64,000 bases of DNA from Gammaproteobacteria bacterium. Its GTDB lineage: Bacteria; Pseudomonadota; Gammaproteobacteria; Pseudomonadales; Pseudomonadaceae. Below are positions 45,764 through 54,673 of this stretch, piece by piece. Numbering within the stretch: the stretch's first letter is position 1; the number at the start of each line of letters is the position of its first letter. Both the position numbers and the translations under genes were made by a program. The DNA lies in the NCBI GenBank assembly GCA_023475025.1, contig JAMCWB010000067.1, forward strand, positions 62,001 to 126,000, in the 5' to 3' direction. Below the pieces are notes generated by a model that was given only the letters and a program-made list of their open reading frames with translations, was not told the origin of the DNA and did no database searches.

Positions 45764-46401
45764 TCGAGAAAGCCGAGAACCTGCAGAGATTTCGGGTCAT
45801 CAGCGGTGGAGAAAAACAGCGCTGCGCCATAGCCCGGGCTCTCATCGGCATAACCCAGCGCCTCGTTGAAGCGTTTGATGCATCGGCTGTGGGTCACCAG
45901 GGCCAGATTGCGCCCGGGGCGCTTGTTGGCCATGACATCGCCCAACAGGTTGTCATGACAGTTGATCAGCCAGTCACGATCCTCACCCTGGTCAGCAAAT
46001 ACGATGGCTTCAGTTTCTGCCGTGCGTAGCATGGGACTGTTGAAGATATCGGTATTGCCCAGCCCCAGCTGACTGAAATCTTCCTGCAGAGCCCGACCTG
46101 GTTCGATTGCACGTGACGTAATCCCCTCCTTGTCGGTGAGGCAGGGGAGATCATATCTGTCACAGCGCTCCAGGTGCCGCAACAACACGACAACCTCGCC
46201 GGCCCGCCAGTCTTCCAACAAATCAGCCGTGTACTGCCGGTTTTCTTCCGACAGATCAGCAATGGCGGGCGGCTCAAGCAGCAGAAAGGCCGTGATAAGG
46301 ACACCGACTACGCTGCCTGCTTTCAACTTGTGTTGCCACAGACTGCGCCGCAGGCAGTGGACACGGGAATAACGGGACTGCACGGCCATAAGCCTCTCCA
46401 T
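45730..46401 (-). CDS. Membrane-anchored histidine phosphatase family protein
   Basis: 223 aa (ATG at 46389 is an alternative with a GAGAGG nearby). One N-terminal helix (about 30-50, ending PPAIA) suggests a signal or anchor and a periplasmic catalytic domain. The phospho-His motif is LLRHLERCD, non-canonical for RHGE, and a second His lies in LVTHSRCIKRF. Ais/PmrG lipopolysaccharide heptose phosphatases have a similar layout. A paired role with the PmrA-like system next door is a thought, not evidence. The convergent 3' end overlaps the sensor kinase. Confidence 0.72.
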   Translation of the reverse strand: MERLMAVQSRYSRVHCLRRSLWQHKLKAGSVVGVLITAFLLLEPPAIADLSEENRQYTADLLEDWRAGEVVVLLRHLERCDRYDLPCLTDKEGITSRAIEPGRALQEDFSQLGLGNTDIFNSPMLRTAETEAIVFADQGEDRDWLINCHDNLLGDVMANKRPGRNLALVTHSRCIKRFNEALGYADESPGYGAALFFSTADDPKSLQVLGFLDQEDWEMALGF

Positions 46402-46569
46402 TCAGTATCAACCAACCAAGACTAGACCGCGTGCATGACAAAAAGTTTACCTGGCAAGCCGCGCCAGTCCGACCGGCTGCCCTATGCCCCCCGCGACAAA
46501 GCCCGTACAATGCGCCGCCTCGTTGTCGGTCGTCGACACTCCATTTCTTTTGTTCCGCAGGTTCTTCCC

Positions 46570-48159
46570 TTGATCTCTACCGCCAATATCACCATGCAGT
46601 TTGGTGCCAAACCCCTGTTCGAAAACGTCTCGGTCAAGTTTGGCAATGGCAACCGTTACGGTCTGATCGGCGCCAATGGCTGCGGCAAGTCGACTTTCAT
46701 GAAAATTCTCGGCGGTGATCTCGAGCCTTCCGGCGGCCAGGTCATGCTGGAGCCCAATGTGCGTCTGGGCAAGTTGCGCCAGGACCAGTTCGCTTACGAG
46801 GAATTCAGCGTGCTGGATACCGTGATCATGGGGCATGCCGAACTCTGGCCGGTACATGCCGAACGTGCGCGTATCTACAGCCTGACCGAGATGAGCGAAG
46901 AAGATGGAATGAAAGTCGCCGAACTGGAGACGGAATACGCCGAAATGGACGGCTATACCGCCGAATCCCGCGCTGGCGAGCTACTCCTTGGCCTGGGTAT
47001 TCCGCTGTCACAGCACAGCGGGCCGATGAGCGAAGTTGCACCCGGCTGGAAGCTGCGCGTACTCCTGGCCCAGGCACTGTTTGCCGACCCGGACCTGTTG
47101 CTGCTGGATGAGCCCACCAACCACCTCGACATCCACACCATCCGCTGGCTGGAAGACATCCTGACCGCGCGCAACAGCACCATGATCATCATTTCCCACG
47201 ATCGCCACTTCCTCAACAGCGTGTGCACGCACATGGCAGATCTGGATTTTGGCGAGATTCGCCTGTTTCCGGGTAATTACGATGAATACATGATGGCTGC
47301 GACCCAGGCACGCGAACGCCTGCTCTCGGATAACGCCAAGAAGAAAGCCCAGATTGCCGAACTGCAACAGTTTGTCAGCCGCTTCTCGGCCAATGCCTCC
47401 AAGGCCAAGCAGGCCACCAGCCGGGCCAAACAGATCGACAAGATTCAGCTCGATGAGGTCAAACCCTCGAGCCGGGTCAGCCCCTTTATTCGCTTTGAGC
47501 AGAACAAGAAACTGCATCGCCAGGCCGTTACCCTGGACAAGGTCAGTCAGGGCTTTGACGGCCTCACCCTGTTCCGCAACTTCAGCCTGCAGATCGAGGC
47601 CGGCGAGCGGGTCGCCATCATTGGCCCCAACGGGGTGGGCAAGACCACGCTGCTGCGCACCCTGGTCGGTGAATTGCCGGCACAATCGGGTAACGTGAAA
47701 TGGACCGATAGCGCCGAGGTGGGCTATTTTGCCCAGGACCACGCCGATGATTTCAGAACTGACTGCACGCTGTTCGAGTGGATGAGCCAGTGGACCCAGG
47801 GTGGCGAGCAACTGGTACGCGGCACCCTGGGCCGTATGCTGTTTTCCAATGACGACATCAACAAGTCGGTCAAGGTGATCTCCGGCGGCGAGCAGGGCCG
47901 CATGCTGTTCGGCAAACTGATCCTGCAAAAAGCCAACGTCATGATCCTCGATGAGCCCACCAACCACCTGGATATGGAGTCCATCGAGGCGCTCAACCTG
48001 GCACTGGAAAACTATCCGGGAACGCTGATTTTTGTCAGTCACGACCGTGAGTTCGTCAGCTCCCTGGCCACCCGCATCATCGAACTCTCTGCCGATGGCA
48101 TCACCGACTTCAGCGGCAGTTACGACGATTACCTGCGTCAGCTGGGTATTGCTGTCTAG
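46570..48159 (+). CDS. ybiT: ABC-F family ATPase YbiT
   Basis: 529 aa from a TTG start at 46570 ([21 protein letters not shown]); the ORF track begins farther upstream without support, and E. coli YbiT aligns from this point. Two ABC domains in one chain: Walker [10 protein letters not shown] and GPNGVGKTT, two LDEPTNHLD Walker B motifs, and the inter-domain arm helix. No membrane part, so it acts on ribosomes (EttA/Uup class) rather than in transport. Confidence 0.94.
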   Translation: MISTANITMQFGAKPLFENVSVKFGNGNRYGLIGANGCGKSTFMKILGGDLEPSGGQVMLEPNVRLGKLRQDQFAYEEFSVLDTVIMGHAELWPVHAERARIYSLTEMSEEDGMKVAELETEYAEMDGYTAESRAGELLLGLGIPLSQHSGPMSEVAPGWKLRVLLAQALFADPDLLLLDEPTNHLDIHTIRWLEDILTARNSTMIIISHDRHFLNSVCTHMADLDFGEIRLFPGNYDEYMMAATQARERLLSDNAKKKAQIAELQQFVSRFSANASKAKQATSRAKQIDKIQLDEVKPSSRVSPFIRFEQNKKLHRQAVTLDKVSQGFDGLTLFRNFSLQIEAGERVAIIGPNGVGKTTLLRTLVGELPAQSGNVKWTDSAEVGYFAQDHADDFRTDCTLFEWMSQWTQGGEQLVRGTLGRMLFSNDDINKSVKVISGGEQGRMLFGKLILQKANVMILDEPTNHLDMESIEALNLALENYPGTLIFVSHDREFVSSLATRIIELSADGITDFSGSYDDYLRQLGIAV

Positions 48160-48281
48160 CCAGAAGAGCTGATCCGGTATCAGTCGCCGGGGTGACCTTC
48201 ATCCCGGCTTCATCTGCCTGTCATCAAGGCATCATCTTCTCGCCTGATCCTGTTTGGCACAGCCAAAACGGAGGATGCAGC

Positions 48282-48491
48282 ATGACGCTGATGCAGGAAG
48301 ATAGCCAGGAAGATACCCGGAACGCCGTAGTTTCCGTGCGCAAACAGCGCCGCCTGGAAGAGGATAAAAAGCGCATGGCCTACCGCCGGGCGATTGAAGA
48401 CTACCGTGACAGCCAGGCGTTACAGGCGCAGATGACGGACTTTCCAGAGCTGCTTGGTCAGAGCAGCCGGTCACCCTGCGGTCTGTATTGA
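48282..48491 (+). CDS. Small conserved-looking hypothetical protein (69 aa)
   Basis: Start MTLMQEDSQEDTRNAVVSVRKQ at 48282 has a strong GGAGG about 7 bp upstream; the longer track ORF (48192) is not favoured. Charged and helical throughout (KQRRLEEDKKRMAYRRAIEDYRDSQ). No motif was recognised. Its position after ybiT may place it at the end of that transcript. Function unknown. Confidence 0.6.
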   Translation: MTLMQEDSQEDTRNAVVSVRKQRRLEEDKKRMAYRRAIEDYRDSQALQAQMTDFPELLGQSSRSPCGLY

Positions 48492-48590
48492 GTTCAGCGA
48501 CTGTGTCCTCTTGCCAAAAGCTGGCGTCTGAGTAGACAAGCTGGCAGCTATCTGCCAGCCTGTATCGGCACAGACTACGGGGGATGCAGC

Positions 48591-49523
48591 ATGGGGTGGG
48601 ATCCGGTTGTACTGTTTTTTGTCTTTGGCCTGTTTGCCGGATTGGTCAAAAGTGAGCTGAAGCTACCGGCAGCCCTGTATGACACGCTGTCGATCATCCT
48701 GCTGCTGGCCATCGGTCTGCACGGTGGTGTCGAGCTGGCAGCGCAGGCCAGTCCCGCCCTGCTCGGTCAGACCCTGGCCGTGCTGGCACTGGGTATAGTG
48801 CTGCCGCTGATTGCTTTTCCGCTACTGCGCGGCCTGCGCTTCAACCGCATTGATGCGGCCAGTATTGCCGCCCACTACGGTTCGGTCAGTGCCGGTACCT
48901 TTGCGGTGGTAATTTCCTACCTGCTGGCCCGCGACATCCTGTTCGAAAGCTATATGCCGCTCTTCGTTGCCGTGCTGGAAGTGCCGGCGATCATTGTCGG
49001 CATCCTGCTGGCCAAAGGTGTCCGCCGTGATACCGACTGGAAGGCCCTCGGCCACGAGGTATTTCTCGGCAAGAGCATCATGCTGCTGCTCGGCGGCCTG
49101 CTCATCGGGGTACTCGCCGGCAAGGAAGCCATCGCACCCCTGGAGCCCTTCTACACCAGCATGTTCAAGCCGGTGCTGGCGCTGTTTTTGCTCGAGATGG
49201 GCCTGATTGCCTCGCGCCAGCTGGGTAGTTTGCGTCACAGCGGTGTGCGCCTGGTGATCTTCGCGCTGACCTTTCCGCTGCTGGGGGCGCTACTTGCCGG
49301 CTTGCTGGGTTATGCCATGGGGTTGTCCGTTGGCGGCATCACGGTACTGGCCACCCTCGGCGCCAGTGGCTCCTATATTGCGGTACCAGCGGCCATGCGT
49401 CTGGCCTTGCCGGAAGCCAACCCTGCCCTGTCACTGACCGCCTCCTTGGGGATTACCTTCCCCTTCAATATACTGGTCGGCATACCGCTGTACCTGTCAT
49501 TCGCCCAATGGCTGGCCGGCTGA
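48591..49523 (+). CDS. sbtA: SbtA-family sodium/bicarbonate transporter
   Basis: 310-aa membrane protein with about ten helices in two inverted repeats. Early features are LPAALYDTLSIILLLAIGLHGGVEL, then AAHYGSVSAGTFAVVISYLLA and the C-terminal LATLGASGSYIAVPAAMRLALPEANP, which carry the Ser-rich bicarbonate/Na+ sites known in SbtA. First described in cyanobacteria; also found in heterotrophs. The SbtB-like gene 10 bp downstream argues strongly for this assignment. Confidence 0.9.
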   Translation: MGWDPVVLFFVFGLFAGLVKSELKLPAALYDTLSIILLLAIGLHGGVELAAQASPALLGQTLAVLALGIVLPLIAFPLLRGLRFNRIDAASIAAHYGSVSAGTFAVVISYLLARDILFESYMPLFVAVLEVPAIIVGILLAKGVRRDTDWKALGHEVFLGKSIMLLLGGLLIGVLAGKEAIAPLEPFYTSMFKPVLALFLLEMGLIASRQLGSLRHSGVRLVIFALTFPLLGALLAGLLGYAMGLSVGGITVLATLGASGSYIAVPAAMRLALPEANPALSLTASLGITFPFNILVGIPLYLSFAQWLAG

Positions 49524-49533
49524 GGAACTCATC

Positions 49534-49836
49534 ATGCAATTACCTACCCGTACCCTGCTTACGCTGATTTGCGAAGCCGCACTGGAACAACGCCTGATCA
49601 AGGACCTTGAGCACCTTGGCGCCCCCGGCTGGACCCTGTCTGATGCCCGCGGCACCGGTACCCGTGGCGTGCGCAGCGCTGGCTGGGACAATGACGGCAA
49701 CATCCGGCTGGAAGTGGTATGCAGCCGCGAACTGGCAGAAAAGATTGCCCACTTCGTGCAGGAACGCTACTACCACAACTTCGCCATGATCTGTTACCTG
49801 AGCACTGTCGAGGTACTGCGGCCAGAAAAGTTCTAG
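49534..49836 (+). CDS. SbtB-like PII-family regulator
   Basis: 100-aa protein of the PII-like superfamily. LLTLICEAALEQRLIKDLEHLGAPGWTLSDARGTGTRG resembles SbtB's nucleotide-binding loop, followed by RLEVVCSRELAEKIAHFVQERYY. In cyanobacteria SbtB binds adenyl nucleotides, including cAMP, and blocks SbtA. It lies 10 bp after sbtA and is therefore almost surely co-transcribed. Lacks the canonical PII T-loop Tyr. Ligand here is unknown. Confidence 0.83.
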   Translation: MQLPTRTLLTLICEAALEQRLIKDLEHLGAPGWTLSDARGTGTRGVRSAGWDNDGNIRLEVVCSRELAEKIAHFVQERYYHNFAMICYLSTVEVLRPEKF

Positions 49837-49856
49837 CCAAGCACGCCGCTTGCCGC

Positions 49857-50036
49857 TAAGGAAATACTGATTAAACAGGTATAAGTGTATCAGCCTGCTT
49901 GGCACGGACCGGCCCTGGACACGCCGTAAACCCTTCCCTGGGGGCTCGTAGATGCCATCCCTGGCATCTAACGGTCCAGTGCCGGTCCGCGCCAAGCAAG
50001 CTGTCAAAGATTGTGCAATTAATCAGTCTTTCCCTA
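49857..50036. mobile_element. MITE-like non-coding element (180 bp)
   Basis: Ends are 18-bp inverted repeats with 16 matches: TAAGGAAATACTGATTAA and, inverted, TAGGGAAAGACTGATTAA. A second inner inverted pair of 22 bp (49892-49913 and 49981-50002, 20 matches) and a short palindrome GATGCCATCCCTGGCATC (49951-49968) form a nested hairpin. Both outer ends carry TA, consistent with a TA target duplication. No ORF inside. Likely mobilised in trans by a transposase not seen here. Confidence 0.7.
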
Positions 50037-50123
50037 ATAGCTTGTAGCTTCACCACCGTAACTTGTAAAATGACCGGCTTTTCCTGTCCGCCAGCTGGCG
50101 GAACACCTGAGCGAGGCACTGCA

Positions 50124-50615
50124 ATGACCGCACTGGTAGGCGTGATCATGGGCTCCAAGTCGGATTGGTCAACCATGAGCCATAGCGTAGAAACGCTCGA
50201 GCAATTGGGCATCCCCCATGAGGTCAAGGTGGTATCCGCCCATCGCACCCCGGATCTGCTGTTCGATTACGCCGAACGGGCCGCCGAGCGCGGTATTGAA
50301 GTGATCATTGCCGGCGCCGGCGGCGCCGCGCACTTGCCGGGCATGTGTGCCGCCAAGACCCATTTGCCGGTGCTGGGTGTGCCGGTACAGTCGTCCATGC
50401 TGTCCGGCGTCGACTCTCTGCTGTCAATCGTGCAGATGCCCGGCGGTGTGCCGGTCGCGACCCTGGCCATTGGCAAGGCGGGCGCGATCAATGCGGCGCT
50501 GCTGTCTGCGAGTATTCTGGGCGGCAAACACCCGCAATTCCATCAGGCGCTGCAGGATTTCCGTCAGCGTCAGACCGAGACCGTCCTGGATAACCCTGAC
50601 CCGCGTCAGGCTTGA
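50124..50615 (+). CDS. purE: N5-carboxyaminoimidazole ribonucleotide mutase PurE
   Basis: 163 aa. Converts N5-CAIR to CAIR in purine synthesis. Start at 50124 ([15 protein letters not shown]) rather than the track's 49899, whose upstream part crosses the MITE-like element. Conserved GSKSDW, SAHRTPD and [10 protein letters not shown](C)AAKT motifs contain the catalytic His. purK follows 10 bp later. The class I, ATP-using PurE/PurK pair is complete. Confidence 0.95.
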   Translation: MTALVGVIMGSKSDWSTMSHSVETLEQLGIPHEVKVVSAHRTPDLLFDYAERAAERGIEVIIAGAGGAAHLPGMCAAKTHLPVLGVPVQSSMLSGVDSLLSIVQMPGGVPVATLAIGKAGAINAALLSASILGGKHPQFHQALQDFRQRQTETVLDNPDPRQA

Positions 50616-50625
50616 GGTAACCCGC

Positions 50626-51708
50626 ATGAAGATCGGCGTCATTGGTGGTGGTCAACTCGGCCGCATGCTGGCATTGGCTGGCACCCCGCTGGGCCAGCAG
50701 TTTGCATTTCTCGACCCGGCCCCGGATGCCTGCGCACAGGCACTCGGTGAGCACATTCGCGCCGATTACAGTGATCGCGATCATTTGCGCCAGCTGGCTG
50801 ATGAAGTCGATGTGGTGACCTTCGAGTTCGAGAGCGTGCCGGCTGACACCGTCGCTTTCCTGTCCCAGTTTGTGCCGGTCTACCCCAATGCCGAGTCGCT
50901 GCGCATTGCCCGCGACCGCTGGTTTGAGAAATCCCTGTTCCGTGAGCTCGACATCCCGACCCCGGCTTTTGCCGATATCCAGTCACAGGCGGATCTCGAT
51001 GCTGCCGTGGCCAGCATAGGGCTGCCGGCGGTACTGAAAACCCGCACCCTGGGTTACGACGGCAAGGGTCAGAAGGTCCTGCGGGCCGCCGCCGATGTGG
51101 CCGGTGCCTTTGCCGAGCTGGGCAATGTGCCCTGTATTCTCGAAGGCTTTGTGCCCTTCAGCGGCGAAGTCTCGCTGATTGCCGTGCGCGCCCGTGATGG
51201 TGAAACCCGTTTTTACCCGCTGGTGCACAACACCCACGAAGACGGCATTCTGCGCCTTTCCGTGGCCAGTACTGACCACCCCTTGCAAGTCCTGGCCGAA
51301 GACTATGTTGGCCGGGTACTGAACAAGCTGGATTATGTCGGCGTACTGGCCTTCGAGTTTTTTGAAATTGATGGCGGGCTCAAGGCCAACGAAATCGCCC
51401 CGCGCGTGCACAACTCGGGCCACTGGACCATCGAAGGTGCCGAATGCAGCCAGTTCGAGAACCACCTGCGCGCCATTGCCGGCCTGCCGCTGGGCTCAAC
51501 CGCCAAGCTGGGTGAAAGCGCCATGCTCAACTTTATCGGCAGTGTGCCTGCCGTCGAGCAGGTCACCGCGATACCCGACTGCCATCTGCACCACTACGGC
51601 AAGGCCTTCAAGACCGGCCGCAAGGTGGGGCATGCCACGCTGCGCTGTGCCGACCAGTCAAGCCTGCAGTCTGCCATTGCCACTGTCGAGACACTGCTTG
51701 CCAGATAG
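50626..51708 (+). CDS. purK: N5-carboxyaminoimidazole ribonucleotide synthase PurK
   Basis: 360-aa ATP-grasp enzyme forming N5-CAIR from AIR, bicarbonate and ATP, the substrate of PurE. N-terminal GGGQLGRMLALAGTPLG; ATP-grasp features include LKTRTLGYDGKGQKVL and EIAPRVHNSGHWTIEGA. The track ORF starts earlier in another frame of purE, but MKIGVIGG at 50626 is the standard start. The bicarbonate need gives a loose link with the nearby sbtAB genes. Confidence 0.95.
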   Translation: MKIGVIGGGQLGRMLALAGTPLGQQFAFLDPAPDACAQALGEHIRADYSDRDHLRQLADEVDVVTFEFESVPADTVAFLSQFVPVYPNAESLRIARDRWFEKSLFRELDIPTPAFADIQSQADLDAAVASIGLPAVLKTRTLGYDGKGQKVLRAAADVAGAFAELGNVPCILEGFVPFSGEVSLIAVRARDGETRFYPLVHNTHEDGILRLSVASTDHPLQVLAEDYVGRVLNKLDYVGVLAFEFFEIDGGLKANEIAPRVHNSGHWTIEGAECSQFENHLRAIAGLPLGSTAKLGESAMLNFIGSVPAVEQVTAIPDCHLHHYGKAFKTGRKVGHATLRCADQSSLQSAIATVETLLAR

Positions 51709-51765
51709 AGCCCTCTGGCGGCAGACTGAGTAAACAGCCTCTGGCAGATAGCCATTGGATGCACG

Positions 51766-51789
51766 GATCACCGCTATACTGCGGTGATC
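51766..51789. promoter_or_regulatory. Inverted repeat with embedded -10-like TATACT before the MHYT kinase
   Basis: GATCACCGC-TATACT-GCGGTGATC: 9-bp perfect arms around a -10-like hexamer, 69 bp before the MHYT kinase start. TTGGAT at 51755 could be a -35, but the 14-bp gap is short. It could be an operator covering the promoter, or only a hairpin. Confidence 0.4.
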
Positions 51790-51857
51790 ACTGACACTGC
51801 CTGCTGTGACTGCCTCAAGCAGGCCTTTGTCGCTCGGGACGACAAGGTGAAGCAGGC

Positions 51858-53666
51858 ATGATAACCGGCTTTTTTTATCAGCCAGAGAACGTTCAGCACT
51901 CCTTGCTCCATGGCCAGCATGATACCGCCCTGATGCTATTGTCGGTGGTTATCGCCATTCTGACCGCCAGCTTTGCCCTGCAGGTCGCCAGCCTGGCCCG
52001 GATCGCAGCCAACACCCTGACGCGCAATATTGCCCTGTGGTCCGGCTCCCTGACCCTGGGTGGCGGCATCTGGGCCATGCATTTTATCGGCATGCTGGCC
52101 TTCCAGCTGGATATTCCGGTCAGCTATGACCCGACGATAACCCTGGTATCCGTGTTACCCGCCATCCTCGCCTCCTGGATTGCCCTGCGCATACTGAGCC
52201 AGGCGCAGAGCAGCAGACGCCAGATAGCCTTGGGTGGCCTGCTCATGGGTAGCGGTATCGGTGCCATGCACTATATGGGAATAGCCGCCATGCGCATGGA
52301 TGCGCACTTGCTGCTGGATCCAGCCTGGTTTATTGCCTCACTGATAGTCGCCGTGCTACTGGCCATGGCGGCGCTCTGGTTACGCTTTGGTCTGCGCCGG
52401 CATATGCAGGTAAGTCACATCAACAGTATCCTGCTCGGCGGAGTGGGCATCGGCCTGGCAATTGCCGCCATGCATTACACCGGCATGGTCGCGGTACGCA
52501 TTGTCGCTGTTGTCGATGCACCACCCACCGTCGCCAATACCGATCAACGCATCATGGCCATGGGTATCGCACTGATGGCGCTGGCTATAGGCCTGGCCGT
52601 CGGCGTCACCAACGGTATTCTGCGCTATCGCCATCTACTGGGCCGCATGCGGGCCAATGAGGTATCGCTACGTCTGGCTAAGGAAAATGCAGAGCAGGCC
52701 GCCGCAGCCAAATCCGTATTTCTGGCCAATATGAGCCATGAAATCCGTACCCCGATGAATGCCATTATGGGCTTCAGTGAGCTGTTGCTGGATACCCCGC
52801 TTAATGACGAACAGAGACGTCATTTGCAGACCCTGAGCTTCTCGGCGCAGGCGCTGCTGCAATTGCTCAACGACATTCTGGATACTGCGAAACTTGAAGG
52901 CGGCGCGGTCGAACTGGACGAACAGCCCTTTTCGCCACCGGCACTGGCCCAGGGCACCCTCGATCTGCTCAGCCTGGAAGCAGCAAAAAAGGATCTGCTG
53001 CTGCGCATGGAGAATGCGTTACCGGCCCGGCGCTACCGTGGTGACCCCTTCCGCATCCGGCAGATATTGCTCAATCTGTTGGGTAATGCAATCAAGTTCA
53101 CAGCCAGTGGTTCAGTGACACTTCGACTGTTTGAGGATGGGAAAACACTCTGTTTCAGTGTTACCGACACCGGTATCGGCATCAGCCATGATCGCCTGGA
53201 ACGTATCTTTGAGCCCTTTGCCCAGGCCGATGCCAGCATGACCCGCCGCTTTGGTGGAACAGGCCTGGGCACGACCATTGCGCGTCAACTGGCGCGGTTG
53301 ATGGGCGGTGATATTGACGTGCAGAGTGAGCTGGAGGTTGGCTCCTGCTTCACGCTGCGCATTCCACTCCAGGTTGACGACGCCCTTGCCGATCCAGATG
53401 AGCCACCAGCTCAGCTCGCTGCACTCAGCGAAGCTGCTACGCCAGCCGCCGCCAACACACCCATTGACCATGCCCGCTGCCGCCAGCACCTGCAGGGTTT
53501 GCTCGACAGCCTGCAACGTGGTGAGATTATCGACAGTCATGTGCAGGCGCTGGCCAGCCTGCTGCCGGAAAACCGCTGGCAAGCCATTGAGCACGCACTG
53601 GCAGACTTCGACTTTGAACTGGCCAGCCAACGCATGCAAGCCGTGCTCGATGAGGAGAGCCAATGA
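51858..53666 (+). CDS. MHYT-domain sensor histidine kinase
   Basis: 602 aa. Seven N-terminal helices form the MHYT sensor, with three signatures MHFIGM, MHYMGI and MHYTGM, thought to bind copper or sense a diatomic gas. A DHp domain follows with [19 protein letters not shown] and an HATPase with [31 protein letters not shown] and [19 protein letters not shown]. There is no receiver in the chain; the C-terminal tail may be an Hpt-like helix bundle ([20 protein letters not shown]). It overlaps the HD-GYP regulator by 4 bp, its likely partner. Confidence 0.9.
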   Translation: MITGFFYQPENVQHSLLHGQHDTALMLLSVVIAILTASFALQVASLARIAANTLTRNIALWSGSLTLGGGIWAMHFIGMLAFQLDIPVSYDPTITLVSVLPAILASWIALRILSQAQSSRRQIALGGLLMGSGIGAMHYMGIAAMRMDAHLLLDPAWFIASLIVAVLLAMAALWLRFGLRRHMQVSHINSILLGGVGIGLAIAAMHYTGMVAVRIVAVVDAPPTVANTDQRIMAMGIALMALAIGLAVGVTNGILRYRHLLGRMRANEVSLRLAKENAEQAAAAKSVFLANMSHEIRTPMNAIMGFSELLLDTPLNDEQRRHLQTLSFSAQALLQLLNDILDTAKLEGGAVELDEQPFSPPALAQGTLDLLSLEAAKKDLLLRMENALPARRYRGDPFRIRQILLNLLGNAIKFTASGSVTLRLFEDGKTLCFSVTDTGIGISHDRLERIFEPFAQADASMTRRFGGTGLGTTIARQLARLMGGDIDVQSELEVGSCFTLRIPLQVDDALADPDEPPAQLAALSEAATPAAANTPIDHARCRQHLQGLLDSLQRGEIIDSHVQALASLLPENRWQAIEHALADFDFELASQRMQAVLDEESQ

Positions 53667-54670
53667 CACCCACGCCTGATTTTCGCCCTCGCTTGCTGCT
53701 GGTCGATGATGAGCCGGCCAACTTGCAGATCCTGCGTCAGATCCTGCAGGCCGACTACCGCCTACTCTTTGCTCGGGATAGCGAACGCGCGCTGGCACTG
53801 GCCAACAGTGAACGGCCAGATCTGATCTTGCTCGACGTAATGATGCCCGGTATCAGCGGCCTGGAAACCTGCGTCGCCCTCAAACAGAACCCGCAGACCG
53901 CAGCCATTCCGGTGATTTTTGTCACTGCCATGGCCGAGGTCGCTGACGAAAGCCGTGGCTTTGAAGCCGGCTGCGTCGACTACCTGACCAAGCCGCTGAG
54001 CGCACCTATCGTCAAGGCTCGCGTACGTACCCATCTGTCACTGGTCAGTGTTGACGAGCTACGCGAAACCCGTCTGCAAGTCGTGCAGCGCCTGGGTCTG
54101 GCCGCAGAATACAAGGACAACGAAACCGGCCTGCACGTTATCCGCATGAGCCACTATTCACGGCTGATTGCCGAGGCGGCGGGCTTTGCCACCGAACACT
54201 GCGAACTTCTGCTGCACGCCGCGCCCATGCACGATATCGGCAAGATCGGTATTCCCGATGCAATTTTGCGCAAGCCCGGCCGGCTGGATGCGGATGAGTG
54301 GGCGGTGATGGCGCAACACCCGGCGATCGGCTCACGTATCATCGGTGAGCATGCATCCGGGCTGTTACACATGGCCGAGGCCATTGCCCGTTGTCATCAT
54401 GAGAAATGGGATGGCAGCGGCTATCCGGCCGGGCTGGCCGGCGAAGCGATTCCTGTCGAGGCGCGTATCGTCGCCATCGCCGATGTCTTTGATGCCCTGA
54501 CCAGCGAGCGCCCTTACAAGAAGGCCTGGTCGGTAGATGATGCTATCGCTCTGATCAAACGTGAAGCCGGCCAGCATTTCGACCCACAGCTGGTCGAGCA
54601 TTTCCTTAGTCAGATGCCCGCCGTACTGGAGATCAAGGAGCGCTGGGCAGAAACCAGCGCCCAGATCTGA
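53663..54670 (+). CDS. Response regulator with HD-GYP c-di-GMP phosphodiesterase domain
   Basis: 335 aa. Receiver (about 8-125) with VDDEPAN, phospho-Asp58 in [10 protein letters not shown] and a TKPLSAP Lys. The HD-GYP domain (about 145-330) has [17 protein letters not shown] and [16 protein letters not shown], all metal and GYP motifs intact, so c-di-GMP hydrolysis is expected. Overlap with the MHYT kinase suggests that the sensor signals straight to this enzyme. A transporter gene follows after 3 bp. Confidence 0.93.
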   Translation: MTPTPDFRPRLLLVDDEPANLQILRQILQADYRLLFARDSERALALANSERPDLILLDVMMPGISGLETCVALKQNPQTAAIPVIFVTAMAEVADESRGFEAGCVDYLTKPLSAPIVKARVRTHLSLVSVDELRETRLQVVQRLGLAAEYKDNETGLHVIRMSHYSRLIAEAAGFATEHCELLLHAAPMHDIGKIGIPDAILRKPGRLDADEWAVMAQHPAIGSRIIGEHASGLLHMAEAIARCHHEKWDGSGYPAGLAGEAIPVEARIVAIADVFDALTSERPYKKAWSVDDAIALIKREAGQHFDPQLVEHFLSQMPAVLEIKERWAETSAQI

Positions 54671-54673
54671 CTG

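Noticed and set aside
49899-50123. Upstream extension of purE in the track
   Set aside because: It reads through the MITE-like element; the PurE family start is [14 protein letters not shown] at 50124.
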